Source of the DNA: Stutzerimonas kunmingensis
GTDB lineage: Bacteria > Pseudomonadota > Gammaproteobacteria > Pseudomonadales > Pseudomonadaceae
NCBI RefSeq assembly: GCF_900114065.1
Contig: NZ_FORS01000001.1
Span: forward strand, 124,001 to 188,000
DNA length: 64,000 bases
Direction: 5' to 3'
Part shown: positions 42,135 to 53,287 of the stretch, in pieces
Numbering within the stretch: the stretch's first letter is position 1
Layout: each line of letters begins with the position of its first letter
The notes under the pieces: generated by a model
The model's database searches: none
The model's input: only the letters and a program-made list of their open reading frames with translations
Told to the model about the DNA's origin: nothing
Program-made: the position numbers and the translations under genes

Positions 42135-42911
42135 TCAGCGGATGATGCCACGAGTTGAAGCCTGGATCGAGTCGCGGAAGATCGCAACCTCGGGGAATGC
42201 CGCTGCACTTTCGGCCAGCTCGGTGAGTGCGGCCTCCACGGTCAACCCCTTGCGGTAGACGACCTTGTAAGCGTTGCGCAGGGCGTGAACGGCTTCGGCG
42301 CTGAAGCCACGACGACGCATGCCCTCGAAGTTCATGCTGCGCGCCTCCGCCGGATTGCCGAACACGGTGACAAATGCCGGTACATCCTTGCCGATCGCCG
42401 TGCCCATGCCGGAAAAACTATGGGCGCCGATATGGCAGAACTGATGCACCAGGGTGTAACCGGAGAGAATGGCCCAGTCGCCCACATGGACGTGACCGGC
42501 CAGCGCGGTGTTGTTGACCAGAATGCAATGATTGGCGATCACGCTGTCGTGGCCGATGTGAGCATAAGCCATGATCAGGTTGTGATCACCGAGGGTGGTT
42601 TCGGAGCGATCCTGCACGGTGCCGCGATGGATGGTGACACCCTCGCGAATCACGTTGTGATCGCCGATCACCAGGCGCGTCGGCTCACCCTTGTACTTCA
42701 GATCCGGCGTATCTTCGCCAACCGAGGAGAACTGATAGATGCGATTGTGCCGACCGATACGGGTCGGCCCTTTGATGACCACATGCGACGCGATCACCGT
42801 ACCCTCGCCAATTTCGACGTCCGGACCAATGATCGACCATGGGCCGACCTGGACGTCATCCGCCAAGCGAGCCGCAGGGTCGATGATGGCGCGAGGGTCG
42901 ATCAAACTCAT
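42135..42911 (-). CDS. lpxA: UDP-N-acetylglucosamine acyltransferase
   Basis: 258 residues. LpxA performs the first step of lipid A synthesis. The left-handed beta-helix hexapeptide repeats are seen from [20 protein letters not shown] onward, the catalytic His is in [19 protein letters not shown], and the C-terminal helical domain begins near [20 protein letters not shown]. The ATG at 42911 overlaps the fabZ stop as ATGA. Confidence 0.97.
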   Translation of the reverse strand: MSLIDPRAIIDPAARLADDVQVGPWSIIGPDVEIGEGTVIASHVVIKGPTRIGRHNRIYQFSSVGEDTPDLKYKGEPTRLVIGDHNVIREGVTIHRGTVQDRSETTLGDHNLIMAYAHIGHDSVIANHCILVNNTALAGHVHVGDWAILSGYTLVHQFCHIGAHSFSGMGTAIGKDVPAFVTVFGNPAEARSMNFEGMRRRGFSAEAVHALRNAYKVVYRKGLTVEAALTELAESAAAFPEVAIFRDSIQASTRGIIR

Positions 42912-43348
42912 ATCTTCTGTTCCGCGCAGATGATTTCTGCCGAGCAGACCGGCTTGCCCTCGACGCTCGCACGACAATCGAACTTCCAGATGCCGCGTTT
43001 GGCGCTGATGAAGGAAGCTTCCAGCACCAACTGATCGCCCGGAACCACCGGCTGACGGAAGCGCAGCTTGTCAGAGCCGACGAAATAGTAAAGCGTGCCA
43101 TCGGCTGGCTTGACGCCCATCATCTTGAAACCAAGCAGACCGGCCGCCTGCGCCATGGCTTCGATGATCAGCACGCCTGGCATGATCGGATGCTGTGGAA
43201 AATGCCCATTGAAGAACGGTTCGTTGATGGTCACGTTCTTGTAGGCACGAACGCGCTTGGCCTCGACGTCCATCTCCGTCACACGGTCCACCAGCAGGAA
43301 CGGGTAGCGGTGAGGCAAATATTCGCGAATCTCGTTGATATCCATCAT
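42908..43348 (-). CDS. fabZ: 3-hydroxyacyl-ACP dehydratase FabZ
   Basis: 146 residues. FabZ dehydrates hydroxyacyl-ACP in fatty acid elongation. The catalytic His is in [20 protein letters not shown] and the Glu in the same block (IEAMAQAAG). [14 protein letters not shown] is typical. The double ATG at 43348/43345 (MMDINEI) leaves the start uncertain by one codon; the longer frame to 43408 has no support. It is coupled to lpxA. Confidence 0.97.
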   Translation of the reverse strand: MMDINEIREYLPHRYPFLLVDRVTEMDVEAKRVRAYKNVTINEPFFNGHFPQHPIMPGVLIIEAMAQAAGLLGFKMMGVKPADGTLYYFVGSDKLRFRQPVVPGDQLVLEASFISAKRGIWKFDCRASVEGKPVCSAEIICAEQKI

Positions 43349-43450
43349 GTCAGGAAAGAGCCTGTAAAAAAGTATAGGGCCGCCTGCGCTGAAAGCCCGC
43401 GCGAGCACTGACAGGCATTAACCCCGAAAAAAACGGATCAGACGGTAAGC

Positions 43451-44509
43451 TCAGGCATCAGAAGCCGGATTCTGACCCTGAGTCACGGTAGCCAGGCTTT
43501 TCTCCAGCTGTTGCAGCCGACGAGCCATGTCATCCAACTGACGAATACGCGCCGCACTCTTTCTCCAATCGGCAGCATTCTGCATCGCCGTGCCCGAGGA
43601 GTAGCTTCCGGGTTCCGTGATCGAGCGCGTGACCATCGTCATACCCGTCACGAACACGTTGTCGCACACTTCGATGTGCCCAACCATGCCGACGCCACCG
43701 GCGATCATGCAATTGCGTCCGATCTTGGTGCTACCGGAGATGCCGGCACAGCCAGCCATCGCCGTGTTGTCACCAATCTGCACGTTGTGCGCGATCATGA
43801 TCTGATTATCTAGCTTCACGCCGTTGCCAATCAGCGTATCGGAAAGGGCGCCGCGGTCGATGGTGGTATTCGAGCCAATCTCCACATCATCCCCGATACG
43901 CACACCGCCGATTTGAGCGATCTTCTGCCAGGCACCTTTTTCCTTGGCGAAGCCGAACCCCTCACCACCGATCACGGCACCGGACTGGATCACCACGCGC
44001 TTACCGATCTGCACGTCGTGATAAAGCGTGACTCGCGGTGCGAGTCGCCCGCCGGCGCCGATTCGGCTACGGGCGCCGACGAATGACTGCGCACCGATCA
44101 CCACATCCGCCTCGATGGTTGCGCCGGACTCGATCACCACATAGGGACCAATGCTGGCCGACGAATCTACATAAGCATCAGCAGCGACCACCGCCGTCGG
44201 GTGAATGCCGCTATTCGCTACCGGTCGAGTCTCGAACAGGTGCGACGCGCGCGCATAAGCCAGATAGGGGTCGCTAACGACAATTGCCGCGCCTTCGTAG
44301 CCTTCAGCATCAGCGGGAGCCAACAACACCGCGGCGGCCTGGGTGGTCGACAGGTACTTGCGATACTGAGCATTGGCAAGGAAGCTCAAATGCGCCGGGC
44401 CCGCCTCCTGCAGGGTAGCGAGCCCGCTAATAGTCTGGTCAGCATCGCCGCGCAGGGTGCCACCCAGTTCCTCGGCCAGCTGGCCGAGTGTATAGACTGC
44501 GCCTGCCAT
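43451..44509 (-). CDS. lpxD: UDP-3-O-(3-hydroxyacyl)glucosamine N-acyltransferase
   Basis: 352 residues. LpxD adds the second acyl chain of the lipid A precursor. An N-terminal uridine-binding domain is followed by hexapeptide repeats ([20 protein letters not shown]) and the catalytic His in [13 protein letters not shown]; the C-terminal helix carries the ACP-contact residues. The start lies two bases after the skp stop. It is the first lpx gene in the row. Confidence 0.97.
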   Translation of the reverse strand: MAGAVYTLGQLAEELGGTLRGDADQTISGLATLQEAGPAHLSFLANAQYRKYLSTTQAAAVLLAPADAEGYEGAAIVVSDPYLAYARASHLFETRPVANSGIHPTAVVAADAYVDSSASIGPYVVIESGATIEADVVIGAQSFVGARSRIGAGGRLAPRVTLYHDVQIGKRVVIQSGAVIGGEGFGFAKEKGAWQKIAQIGGVRIGDDVEIGSNTTIDRGALSDTLIGNGVKLDNQIMIAHNVQIGDNTAMAGCAGISGSTKIGRNCMIAGGVGMVGHIEVCDNVFVTGMTMVTRSITEPGSYSSGTAMQNAADWRKSAARIRQLDDMARRLQQLEKSLATVTQGQNPASDA

Positions 44510-44510
44510 A

Positions 44511-45014
44511 TCAGCGCAGCTGATTCATGCGCTCGATGACCTGGCGGGTGATATCGAACTGCGGTTTGACATCCACCACGGCACCACGCTCGAACACCAG
44601 GTCGTAGTTGCCCTTCTTGATGACTTCTTCGACAGCCTGATCAAGCTTCGGCTTGAGCTGCTTGAGCATGTCCCGATCCGCCACAGCCTTTGCCTCGTTC
44701 AACTCCTTGGACTGGAACTGGAAGTCACGGGCCTTTTGCTTGAATTCGAGTTCCAGACGTTCACGCTCGGCCTGCTGCATCTTGTCGCCGTCCTTGACCA
44801 GGCGATCCTGAATACGCTTGGCGTCGCTTTCAAGTGTTTTCAGCTTGCTCAGTTGGGGGCCGAACTTCTTCTCCGCGTCGACCGCGTAACGTTTGGCCGC
44901 ATCCGACTCAAGCAGCGCCATCTGATAGTTCATGACGGCGATCTTCATTTCGGCAAATGCTGGGGTCGCTACCAGCGCGGCAACGACGAGAAACAGTTGA
45001 GTCAACTTACGCAC
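44511..45014 (-). CDS. skp: Periplasmic chaperone Skp (OmpH)
   Basis: 167 residues. A signal peptide ([20 protein letters not shown]) is followed by the Skp core: [20 protein letters not shown] and long charged helices that form the tentacles of the trimer, then the C-terminal [20 protein letters not shown]. The start is GTG at 45014, with AGGAG upstream; the longer frame to 45053 has no signal sequence at its beginning. Skp shields outer-membrane proteins on their way to BamA, encoded directly upstream. Confidence 0.95.
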   Translation of the reverse strand: MRKLTQLFLVVAALVATPAFAEMKIAVMNYQMALLESDAAKRYAVDAEKKFGPQLSKLKTLESDAKRIQDRLVKDGDKMQQAERERLELEFKQKARDFQFQSKELNEAKAVADRDMLKQLKPKLDQAVEEVIKKGNYDLVFERGAVVDVKPQFDITRQVIERMNQLR

Positions 45015-45062
45015 GGTAAACACCACTCCTGAAAGAAAGCACTGAGGCATCACGCCGCAATG

Positions 45063-47414
45063 TTAGAACGTTTGTCCCAGCGAGAACTGGAATACCTGAG
45101 TATCGGCCTCGTCCGGCTTGACCACCGGCATAGCCAGACTGAAGCTCAGCGGGCCCATTGCGGTAATCCAGGTCAGACCTACACCCACCGAGCTGGCCAT
45201 ATCGCCGAAGTCGATATCGCTGCAATTACTCGACTCTATTGGGCAATTGGTGTTGTACACATTACCTACGTCCCAGAACACCGAGGTACGCAGCGAGCGC
45301 TGATCCTTGACGAACGGCATGGGGAACAGCACTTCCAAGCCCCCCTGGATGAGTACGTTACCACCGAACGGCAGAGGATCCTGATCCGGGTCGGCGATGG
45401 TGCCTGGGCGCGACCCGTCACTCGGCGTGCTACGAGGGCCGAGGCTGCTATCCTCGAAGCCGCGTACCGAATTGAAGCCGCCGGCATAGTAATGCTCGTA
45501 GAACGGCAGGCTTGAGGTCGAGCCATAGGCGTCCCCGTAACCCAGGCGCGTATGCATGCGCAGGGTGTAATCCTTGCTCATCGGTACGAACAGCTGGCCG
45601 TTGTAGTCGAGTTTGTAGAAAGACAGGTCGCTACCCGGAATAGTACTTTCGAATACCAGGCTCTGCGAATGGCCGCGAGTTGCGAGCACGCCGCGATTGA
45701 GGGTCGACTCGGACCAACCTGCAGATGCCTTGAAGTTGAGGAAGCTGTCGCCCTCCTCTTCCATGAACTTGAAGATCTCGTCCACGGTATAGCGGCCGGT
45801 ATCCAATTCATCCTGCTGCACAGTCAGGCCGAACGACAGCCGCGACGTCTCGCTGATCGGATAACCGATATTGACGCCACCACCGAGGCTGTCCACCGAG
45901 TAACTGGAGACGTCGTAGTCGAGCTCATCGTAATCGGTGGTGCGATAGAAGGCGTTATACCCCAAGCTGACGCCGTCTTCGGTCCAGTAGGGGTCGACGA
46001 AGCCGAAATTGTAGCGGGACTGGTATTCGCTGCGAGTCAAGCCCAGAGAAACCCGGTTACCGGTACCAAGGAAGTTGTTCTGGCTGATGGAGCCACCCAG
46101 AATCAGGCCTGCGTTTTGCGCAAAACCGATGCTGGCCATGATCGAACCGGACGGTTGCTCCTCGACGCTGTAGTTGACGTCGATCTGATCATCCGTACCT
46201 GGCACCTGCGGCGTTTCTACGTTCACTTCCTTGAAGAAGCCCAGGCGCTCGAGACGAGTCTTGGATTGGTCGATCAAATAGGTCGACGCCCAACCACCTT
46301 CCATCTGGCGCATCTCGCGACGCAGCACTTCATCTTCGGTCTTGGTATTCCCGCGGAAATTGACGCGATTGACGTACGCACGCTTACCCGGATCGACGAC
46401 GAACGTGATCGACACCGTATTGTCTTCGTCGTGAGCTTCAGGAACACCATTGACGTTGGCAAAGGTATAGCCTTCGTTACCCAAACGCCGTGTAATCAGC
46501 TCGGAGGTCGTGGTCATCACCTTGCGCGAGAACACCTGACCTTCTTTTGCCAGCAACAGCGCCTCGATCTCTTCCTGCGGAACCTTGAGATCACCGCTCA
46601 GCTTGACGTCGCGCACGGTATAGCGCTCGCCTTCGTCGATGTTCACGGTGACATAGACGTGCTTCTTGTCTGGCGTTATGGATACCTGGGTCGAGGTGAT
46701 ATCCATGTTGATGTAACCGCGATCCAGGTAATACGAGCGCAGGCGCTCCAGGTCACCGGAGAGCTTTTCACGCGCGTACTTGTCGTCGTTGCGGAAGAAC
46801 GACAGCCAGTTTGTGGTCTTCAGCTCGAACAGATCCACCAGATCTTCGTCCGCGAAGACGGAATTGCCCACGATATTGACGTGCTTGATCGCCGCCACCG
46901 AGCCTTCGTTGATCTTGATCTTCAACGCCACCCGATTACGCGGCTGCGAAATGACCTCGGTTTCGATGGTCGCCGAATAGCGCCCCTGGGCAACGTACTG
47001 GCGCTGCAGTTCATTACGTACACCCTCGAGCGTGGCCTGCTGAAAGATTTCCCCTTCCGCCAGACCGGACTGTTGCAAACCTGACAGCAGATCTTCGGTC
47101 TTGATCGCCTTGTTGCCTTCGATCTCGATGCCGGAAATGGATGGTCGCTCGACTACGCTGATGACCAGCACATCGCCATCCCGCCCCAGCTGAATATCCT
47201 GAAAGAAACCGGTTCGGAAGAGCGCACGAGTGGCATCGACGAGGCGATTGTCATCGGCGGGCTCACCCACGTTCAAAGGCAGAGCGCCGAATACGCTGCC
47301 GGCGGAAACCCGCTGCAGGCCATTGACCCGGATATCGGAAATAGTGAAGGACTCAGCGTGAACTTCGGCGATCATCAATGCGGAGATAACCGCAGGTAGC
47401 AGCAGACGTTTCAT
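45063..47414 (-). CDS. bamA: Outer membrane protein assembly factor BamA
   Basis: 783 residues. BamA is the barrel core of the outer-membrane protein insertion machine. A signal peptide (about 1-20) leads to five POTRA domains (first: FTISDIRVNGLQRVSAGSVF), then a 16-strand barrel. The conserved lid loop motif RGF is seen in NSVRGFEDSSLGPR, and the C-terminal strand ends in QFSLGQTF. The ATG at 47414 gives a clean signal peptide; one at 47432 is less likely. It lies between rseP and skp. Confidence 0.97.
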   Translation of the reverse strand: MKRLLLPAVISALMIAEVHAESFTISDIRVNGLQRVSAGSVFGALPLNVGEPADDNRLVDATRALFRTGFFQDIQLGRDGDVLVISVVERPSISGIEIEGNKAIKTEDLLSGLQQSGLAEGEIFQQATLEGVRNELQRQYVAQGRYSATIETEVISQPRNRVALKIKINEGSVAAIKHVNIVGNSVFADEDLVDLFELKTTNWLSFFRNDDKYAREKLSGDLERLRSYYLDRGYINMDITSTQVSITPDKKHVYVTVNIDEGERYTVRDVKLSGDLKVPQEEIEALLLAKEGQVFSRKVMTTTSELITRRLGNEGYTFANVNGVPEAHDEDNTVSITFVVDPGKRAYVNRVNFRGNTKTEDEVLRREMRQMEGGWASTYLIDQSKTRLERLGFFKEVNVETPQVPGTDDQIDVNYSVEEQPSGSIMASIGFAQNAGLILGGSISQNNFLGTGNRVSLGLTRSEYQSRYNFGFVDPYWTEDGVSLGYNAFYRTTDYDELDYDVSSYSVDSLGGGVNIGYPISETSRLSFGLTVQQDELDTGRYTVDEIFKFMEEEGDSFLNFKASAGWSESTLNRGVLATRGHSQSLVFESTIPGSDLSFYKLDYNGQLFVPMSKDYTLRMHTRLGYGDAYGSTSSLPFYEHYYAGGFNSVRGFEDSSLGPRSTPSDGSRPGTIADPDQDPLPFGGNVLIQGGLEVLFPMPFVKDQRSLRTSVFWDVGNVYNTNCPIESSNCSDIDFGDMASSVGVGLTWITAMGPLSFSLAMPVVKPDEADTQVFQFSLGQTF

Positions 47415-47482
47415 GAAGCCTTTCTTATTCAAACCTGATAAATGAACCGGCGATTCGGCATGGCGACACTACGGATTCGGCA

Positions 47483-48835
47483 TTACAGACGGCCAAGGTC
47501 ATTGACCAGTGCAAGCAGCATCACCCCAACCACCAGGCTGATGCCGATCTGTACTCCCCATCCCTGTACCCGCTCCGACAGAGGACGTCCGCGGACCCAC
47601 TCGACGAGATAGAAGAGCAGATGGCCGCCATCGAGCACCGGGATAGGCAATAGATTGAGAACCCCCAGACTAATGCTCAGATAGGCGAGGAAATTGAGGA
47701 AATCCCCCAGCCCCGACTGGGCAGAAGCGCCCGCCACTTTAGCAATGGTTATCGGACCGCTCAAGTTTTTTACCGAGAGCTCCCCGAAGAGCATTTTCTT
47801 CAGCGAATCGAGGGTCAGCAGGCTCATGGCCCAGGTGCGCCTTACGCCTTCGACCACCGCTTCAAAAGGACCGAATCTGACTTCGCGCAGCATTTCCGCT
47901 GGCCATTCACCACCTTCGACACCCGCCCCCAGATAACCGCGGCGCGCATCGCCTTCGCCACGCGCGGCCAGCGTCAACGAAACATCGAGTCGCTCACCGG
48001 CGCGCTCCACCTGCAGGGATACCGGCTCACCGGGCAGTAACTTGACTGCGTCGATCACCTGCTGCCAATCGTCCAGTGGCTGCTGATCCATACTCAACAG
48101 GCGGTCACCGAGACGAATACCTGCGGCCTGCGCCGGGCCTTCAGGGTCCAACTGAGCGACCACTGGGACAATCTGAGGGCGCCAGGGTCTGATTCCGAGC
48201 GAGGTGATCGGGTCCGGCTCCTCCACGCCTTTCAGCCAATTTTGCAACGGGATCTGCAAGTGCTGCTCGCCAGAACCGCCAAGCTCTCGCACCGTCATAT
48301 CGAGCTGACCGCTCTCGCCCAGGCGCCGTACCAACTGTAGATTGACCTCGGACCAGCCGCTGACTGGCTTGCCATTGACCGCAACGATCTCCTGATCAAC
48401 CGCCATCCCCGCCTGAGCAGCGAGACTGCCTGGCGCGACAGCACCGACAACAGGCCGCACCTGTTCGCTGCCAAGCATCGCCAGCAGCCAGAAGAACACC
48501 ATAGCTAACAGGAAATTGGCCAACGGCCCGGCGGATACGATAGCGAAGCGCTGGCGGACGCTCTTGCGATTGAATGCACTGTCGAGCAAAGCGGGAGGCA
48601 CGTCGCCCTCACGTTCGTCGAGCATCTTGACGTAACCGCCAAGCGGTATCGCAGCGATGACGAACTCGGTGCCCTGGCGGTCATGCCAGCGAAGCAGCGG
48701 ACTACCGAAGCCAACGGAGAATCGCAGCACCTTCACGCCACAGCGACGGGCAACCCAGAAATGACCGAATTCGTGAAAGGTCACCAGCACCCCGAGCGCA
48801 ACGAGGGTGCCGATGATCATGTAGAGCGCGCCCAT
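47483..48835 (-). CDS. rseP: Site-2 protease RseP
   Basis: 450 residues. RseP is an inner-membrane zinc protease that cleaves anti-sigma factors (RseA/MucA) after the first cut. The zinc site HEFGHF is in the first membrane helix, the second metal ligand in NLLPIPVLDGGHLLFY near the C-terminus, and two periplasmic PDZ domains lie between (for example GSLAAQAGMAVDQEIVAVNG and GPAQAAGIRLGDRL). A small inverted-repeat element separates it from dxr. Confidence 0.96.
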   Translation of the reverse strand: MGALYMIIGTLVALGVLVTFHEFGHFWVARRCGVKVLRFSVGFGSPLLRWHDRQGTEFVIAAIPLGGYVKMLDEREGDVPPALLDSAFNRKSVRQRFAIVSAGPLANFLLAMVFFWLLAMLGSEQVRPVVGAVAPGSLAAQAGMAVDQEIVAVNGKPVSGWSEVNLQLVRRLGESGQLDMTVRELGGSGEQHLQIPLQNWLKGVEEPDPITSLGIRPWRPQIVPVVAQLDPEGPAQAAGIRLGDRLLSMDQQPLDDWQQVIDAVKLLPGEPVSLQVERAGERLDVSLTLAARGEGDARRGYLGAGVEGGEWPAEMLREVRFGPFEAVVEGVRRTWAMSLLTLDSLKKMLFGELSVKNLSGPITIAKVAGASAQSGLGDFLNFLAYLSISLGVLNLLPIPVLDGGHLLFYLVEWVRGRPLSERVQGWGVQIGISLVVGVMLLALVNDLGRL

Positions 48836-48851
48836 ATTTTCCTCCGGGAGT

Positions 48852-48895
48852 GGGTCTGTTGACGTTTCGCTGCAAGCCGCGAGGCCGGCAGACCC
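48852..48895. repeat. 44-bp remnant of an inverted-repeat element
   Basis: It begins GGGTCTGTTGACGTTTCG and continues to a GCAAGCCGCG block, both shared with the right arm of the element at 6795-6956 (reverse strand), and ends in CAGACCC, the inverted terminus. Its last base is part of the dxr stop codon. It is probably an internally deleted copy, or a small hairpin kept as a terminator. Confidence 0.6.
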
Positions 48896-50085
48896 TATCG
48901 CCCGCGGCAGCTCAACCAGAGGCCGGCAGTTTCACGAGCCTGGTTGTCAGCTGCCAGTACATCTTCAAGGCAGACAGTCGGAACCGACGCCTCTCGATTC
49001 AACACGTCGTCGATGATACTCGCGATCTCGGTGAAGCGGATGCGTCGATTGAGAAAGGCGTCAACCGCCACTTCGTTCGCGGCATTGAGCATCGCCGGCG
49101 CCGTACCACCGGTCTCCGCGGCCAGGCGAGCAAGCCGCAGACAAGGGAAGCGCAGGTTGTCCGGCGCCTGGAAATCCAGCCGCCCAACCTGCAACAGATC
49201 CAGCGCCGATACACCGGAATCGATTCGCTCCGGCCATGCCAGCGCATGCGCAATCGGCGTACGCATGTCGGGATTGCCGAGTTGCGCGAGCACCGAACCA
49301 TCCACGTAGTCCACCATAGAGTGGATAACGCTTTGCGGGTGAATCACCACCTCGACCTGATCTGGTCGCGCGTTGAACAACCAACAGGCCTCGATCAGCT
49401 CAAGCCCCTTGTTCATCATGCTGGCCGAATCCACGGAAATCTTGCGCCCCATCGACCAGTTGGGATGAGCGCACGCCTGCTCCGGCGATACATCCGCCAG
49501 AAGCTGCGGCGCAATATCTCGAAACGGCCCGCCAGAAGCGGTGAGCAATATCCGCCGCACACCGACAGCACCAAGCCCACGGGCATAATCGGATGGCAAG
49601 CATTGAAAAATCGCGTTGTGTTCGCTATCGATCGGCAGCAACACCGCATCGCTATCGTGCAGTGCCTGCATGAATAACGCGCCGGACATTACCAGCGCTT
49701 CCTTGTTCGCCAGCAACACTCGCTTGCCTGCCTGCACGGCGGCGAGAGTCGGCTTCAGCCCAGCGGCACCGACGATTGCAGCCATCACGACATCGACCTC
49801 GGGATGGCCCGCCACCTCGCTTAGACCGCCCTCGCCGCTCAGCACTCGAGTGGCAACGCCATCGGACTGCAACTGCCCCTGCAGCACGCCGGCTTGCGCT
49901 TCATCACCGACCACTGCGTAGCTAGGACGATGCTTGAGACAGAGCGAACGCAGGTCGGCGAGCCGGCTGAAGCCGGTAAGCGCAAATACGCTATAGCGAT
50001 CGGGATGACGAGCGATGACATCCAGTGTGCTAAGTCCGATCGAACCGGTCGCCCCCAGCACGGTTATCTGTAGAGGTCGTGTCAC
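48895..50085 (-). CDS. dxr: 1-deoxy-D-xylulose-5-phosphate reductoisomerase
   Basis: 396 residues. Dxr makes methylerythritol phosphate, the entry to the non-mevalonate pathway completed by IspD and IspF in this window. The NADPH site is [34 protein letters not shown] and the substrate loop [10 protein letters not shown] follow; [20 protein letters not shown] sequence [17 protein letters not shown] is seen. The GTG start at 50085 overlaps the cdsA stop as GTGA. The stop is at the border of the inverted-repeat element. Confidence 0.96.
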   Translation of the reverse strand: MTRPLQITVLGATGSIGLSTLDVIARHPDRYSVFALTGFSRLADLRSLCLKHRPSYAVVGDEAQAGVLQGQLQSDGVATRVLSGEGGLSEVAGHPEVDVVMAAIVGAAGLKPTLAAVQAGKRVLLANKEALVMSGALFMQALHDSDAVLLPIDSEHNAIFQCLPSDYARGLGAVGVRRILLTASGGPFRDIAPQLLADVSPEQACAHPNWSMGRKISVDSASMMNKGLELIEACWLFNARPDQVEVVIHPQSVIHSMVDYVDGSVLAQLGNPDMRTPIAHALAWPERIDSGVSALDLLQVGRLDFQAPDNLRFPCLRLARLAAETGGTAPAMLNAANEVAVDAFLNRRIRFTEIASIIDDVLNREASVPTVCLEDVLAADNQARETAGLWLSCRGR

Positions 50086-50897
50086 AGCACGCCCCAGCCA
50101 GCAAGCCAAAGAAGCACCGCAAAGATCGGAATGGCCGCGGTAAGACTGTCTATGCGATCCATTACACCGCCATGCCCGGGCAGCAGCTGACTGCTGTCCT
50201 TGATGCCCGAGCTACGCTTGAACATGCTCTCGGTGAGGTCACCGATCACCGAGATCAACACCACCACCGCTGCACCCAGCAGCGCTAGCACCAGCTCTCG
50301 CACCGACCAGCTGCGGTAAATGCCGACCGCCAGCGTGATCAGCAGACTGGTCAACAGGCCACCTATCAGCCCCTCCCAGCTCTTGCCAGGACTGACCTGC
50401 GGTGCAAGCTTGCGCTTGCCGAACGTCTTGCCGGAGAAATACGCCCCGATATCCGCAGCCCAGACCAAAATCATCACGGCAAGGATCAACCAGTTACCCA
50501 ATGGCCATTGCTTGAGCACGACCAGTGCCTGCCACGACGGAAGCAGAATCGCCAGACCGATCACCAGACTGCCAGCGGAGCCACCCCAGAGACGACTGCT
50601 CTGCGGATAGGTCAACACCAGATAGGTTGCTGCCAGCCACCAGAGCACGGCGAGCGCCAACAGCCAGGGGGCCAGTGCCGGAAGTTGATACAGCACGGCA
50701 AGCAGCACCACGACCAGCGCCGCATAACCGATTCTCACTGGCTGGCCCGCGAACCCGGCCAACCGGGCCCATTCCCAGGCACCTAGCGCAACGACCAGCC
50801 CAATGAAGATGGCGAAAGCGAGCCCGTGAAGGAGAAAGAACCCAATGATCGCGACGGGCAGAAGGATGGCGGCGGTGATGATGCGCTGCTTCAGCAT
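50082..50897 (-). CDS. cdsA: Phosphatidate cytidylyltransferase
   Basis: 271 residues, eight membrane helices. CdsA makes CDP-diacylglycerol, the branch point of phospholipid synthesis. The signature is [20 protein letters not shown] with [17 protein letters not shown]. The ATG at 50897 overlaps the uppS stop, so the two are coupled; a longer frame to 51050 is unsupported. Confidence 0.96.
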   Translation of the reverse strand: MLKQRIITAAILLPVAIIGFFLLHGLAFAIFIGLVVALGAWEWARLAGFAGQPVRIGYAALVVVLLAVLYQLPALAPWLLALAVLWWLAATYLVLTYPQSSRLWGGSAGSLVIGLAILLPSWQALVVLKQWPLGNWLILAVMILVWAADIGAYFSGKTFGKRKLAPQVSPGKSWEGLIGGLLTSLLITLAVGIYRSWSVRELVLALLGAAVVVLISVIGDLTESMFKRSSGIKDSSQLLPGHGGVMDRIDSLTAAIPIFAVLLWLAGWGVL

Positions 50898-51652
50898 TCG
50901 GCCTTGACCTCGCTTTCGACCTGTTCGCCCGTTTTGCCAAATCGCCGCTGTCGAGTGGCGAAATCGGCGAGCGCCTTGCGCATGGCAACGTGCTTGAAGT
51001 CGGGCCAATAAAGATCGGAAAAATACAGTTCCGCGTAGGCGAGCTGCCAAAGCAGGAAATTGCTGATGCGCCGCTCACCGCCGGTGCGAATGCACAGATC
51101 GGGCAACGGCATATCGCCGGTCGCCAGATAGCTCTGAAACAGAGCAGGCGTAATTTCCGCCGGATTCAGACGCCCGGACTGCGCCTCGGCAGCCAAGTGC
51201 TGAGCCGCCTGAAGAATGTCCCACTGCCCACCGTAATTGGCGGCAACCTGGAGGACGAAACGATGATTGGCGGAAGTCATCTCTTCCACCTCCAGCATCG
51301 CGGCCTGCAATTCGGGATGGAAACGGGCACGATCCCCGATGATGCGCAGGCGAATGCCGTTCTCATCGAGCTTGCGCGCCTCACGCCGCAACGCCGACAG
51401 GAACAGTTCCATCAGCGCACCGACTTCATCTGCCGGGCGCTGCCAGTTCTCGCTGGAGAACGCAAACAGTGTCAGCACCTCGACGCCGGAATCGGCGCAG
51501 ACCTCAATCACGGCGCGAACCGCGTCGACACCGGCTTTATGCCCGGCCACACCGGGCAGCAAACGCCTCTTCGCCCAGCGATTGTTGCCATCCATGATGA
51601 TCGCCACGTGACGGGGTACATTCCGCCCGGCGATCTGCCTGACCTTTTCCAT
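50891..51652 (-). CDS. uppS: Undecaprenyl diphosphate synthase
   Basis: 253 residues. UppS builds the C55 lipid carrier for cell-wall and O-antigen synthesis. HVAIIMDGNNRWAKRR holds the catalytic Asp, and VLTLFAFSSENWQRPADEV and PDLCIRTGGERRISNFLLWQ are family blocks. The ATG at 51652 is set by homology. The lipid it makes is recycled by proteins such as DUF368, encoded at 18583-19518. Confidence 0.97.
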   Translation of the reverse strand: MEKVRQIAGRNVPRHVAIIMDGNNRWAKRRLLPGVAGHKAGVDAVRAVIEVCADSGVEVLTLFAFSSENWQRPADEVGALMELFLSALRREARKLDENGIRLRIIGDRARFHPELQAAMLEVEEMTSANHRFVLQVAANYGGQWDILQAAQHLAAEAQSGRLNPAEITPALFQSYLATGDMPLPDLCIRTGGERRISNFLLWQLAYAELYFSDLYWPDFKHVAMRKALADFATRQRRFGKTGEQVESEVKAEC

Positions 51653-51789
51653 GAACAACTCTACTTGCGCTAAAACACGCTGCGAACCAAAAGAAAAAGC
51701 TGCAAGCAACAGCTCTGGGGCATCTGCACTGTCGCATCACGAACCGGTCACCCGATTCAGGACACGACAGCAGCGATTCGATGCCGGCC

Positions 51790-52347
51790 TTATACGGCCA
51801 TCAGGTCGCCTTCTTTGGCTTCGAGGGCCTTGTCGATCTCGGCAACGTACTTGTCGGTTAGCTTCTGGACGTCATCCTGGCCACGACGTTCCTCGTCCTC
51901 ACTGATTTCCTTTTCCTTGACCAGGTCCTTCAGCTGCGCGATCGCATCACGGCGGATGTTGCGCACTGCGACTCGGGCGTTCTCGGCCTCTGCGCGGGCC
52001 TGCTTGGTGTAGCCCTTACGGGTCTCCTCGGTCAGCGCGGGCATCGGCACACGAATCGTGGTGCCAGCGGTGGCCGGATTCAGACCCAGGTCCGAGGTCA
52101 TGATCGCCTTCTCTACCGCCTGGATCATGCTCTTGTCGAACACTGTCAATGCCAGAGTGCGGGAGTCTTCGGCGATTACGTTGGCAACCTGACGCAGCGG
52201 AGTGTCGGAACCGTAATAGGAGACCATAACGCTATCGAGAATACTGGGATGCGCACGGCCGGTACGGATCTTGGCGAATGCATGGTCCAGCGATTCCAGG
52301 GTTTTCTTCATGCGCTCCTGCGCGTCTTGCTTGATCTCGTTGATCAT
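51790..52347 (-). CDS. frr: Ribosome recycling factor
   Basis: 185 residues. Frr splits the ribosome after termination together with [16 protein letters not shown] near residue 28, [40 protein letters not shown] and the C-terminal helix are typical. Its ATG overlaps the pyrH stop as ATGA. Confidence 0.98.
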   Translation of the reverse strand: MINEIKQDAQERMKKTLESLDHAFAKIRTGRAHPSILDSVMVSYYGSDTPLRQVANVIAEDSRTLALTVFDKSMIQAVEKAIMTSDLGLNPATAGTTIRVPMPALTEETRKGYTKQARAEAENARVAVRNIRRDAIAQLKDLVKEKEISEDEERRGQDDVQKLTDKYVAEIDKALEAKEGDLMAV

Positions 52348-53087
52348 TCTTTCGATTCCTCGATCAGGGTTCCTTCAGCGCCACCTAGCACGATGTTGAG
52401 CAGGGCGCCGGGCTTGTTCATGTTGAAGACCCGCAGCGGCATGTTGTGGTCGCGGCACAGACAGATGGCTGTCAGATCCATCACGCCAAGCTTGCGATCC
52501 AGCACTTCGTCGTACGTGAGCTCGGCAAATTTCTCCGCATTCGGATCCTTGAACGGATCTGCGGTGTAAACACCATCGACCTTGGTGGCCTTGAGCACGA
52601 CATCCGCCTGGATCTCGATCGCACGCAGACAGGCGGCCGAGTCGGTGGTGAAGAATGGGTTGCCGGTACCGGCGGAGAAAATAACCACCTCGCCGGTCTT
52701 CAAATGACGCATCGCCTTGCGACGGTCATAGTGATCAGTCACGCCGACCATGGAAATGGCAGACATGACCAGCGCCGGGATGTTCGAACGCTCAAGCGCG
52801 TCGCGCATGGCCAGCGCGTTCATCACGGTGGCCAGCATACCCATATGGTCGCCGGTGACGCGATCCATACCGGCCGCCGAGAGCGCAGCACCGCGAAAGA
52901 GGTTGCCACCACCGATGACCAGTCCGACCTCGACGCCGATGCCCACCAACTGGCCGACTTCCAGAGCCATACGGTCAAGGACCTTGGGATCTATGCCAAA
53001 GTCTTCGGAGCCCATCAGGGCCTCGCCGCTCAATTTGAGCAGAATGCGTTTATAGCGAGGATTGCGTGCACTCATCTGCTGAGCCAT
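52344..53087 (-). CDS. pyrH: UMP kinase
   Basis: 247 residues. PyrH phosphorylates UMP. The glycine-rich start [34 protein letters not shown], and [20 protein letters not shown] are conserved. The first residues [10 protein letters not shown] match Pseudomonas PyrH. It lies between tsf and frr, after a terminator-like hairpin. Confidence 0.97.
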   Translation of the reverse strand: MAQQMSARNPRYKRILLKLSGEALMGSEDFGIDPKVLDRMALEVGQLVGIGVEVGLVIGGGNLFRGAALSAAGMDRVTGDHMGMLATVMNALAMRDALERSNIPALVMSAISMVGVTDHYDRRKAMRHLKTGEVVIFSAGTGNPFFTTDSAACLRAIEIQADVVLKATKVDGVYTADPFKDPNAEKFAELTYDEVLDRKLGVMDLTAICLCRDHNMPLRVFNMNKPGALLNIVLGGAEGTLIEESKE

Positions 53088-53231
53088 TGGCGTGTTATCT
53101 CCTGCGGCGTGCTGTGATCAAGTCTGAATGACTCAGACAAAAAAATATCTGCGCTTTGACAGCTCAACCCGGGGTTGGTGCCAGGCGATGACTATATCGT
53201 GACAAAAAAACAATTCCGCTGCCCAATTCGA

Positions 53232-53267
53232 CAAAGAGGCCGCGCGCGTGAGCGGGCAGCCTCTTTG
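53232..53267 (-). terminator. Terminator candidate downstream of tsf
   Basis: CAAAGAGGC (53232-53240) pairs with GCCTCTTTG (53259-53267); on the minus strand a run of seven T follows about 15 bases later (about 53204-53210). It may end most rpsB-tsf transcripts before pyrH. Confidence 0.6.
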
Positions 53268-53287
53268 CCAGAACCACCGAAGCGGCC

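Noticed and set aside
45552..47084. Plus-strand open frame of 510 codons
   Set aside because: It is antisense to bamA and shows no domain; similar mirror frames exist opposite pyrG, eno and glnD (32375-33883, 30336-31451, 57151-58623).
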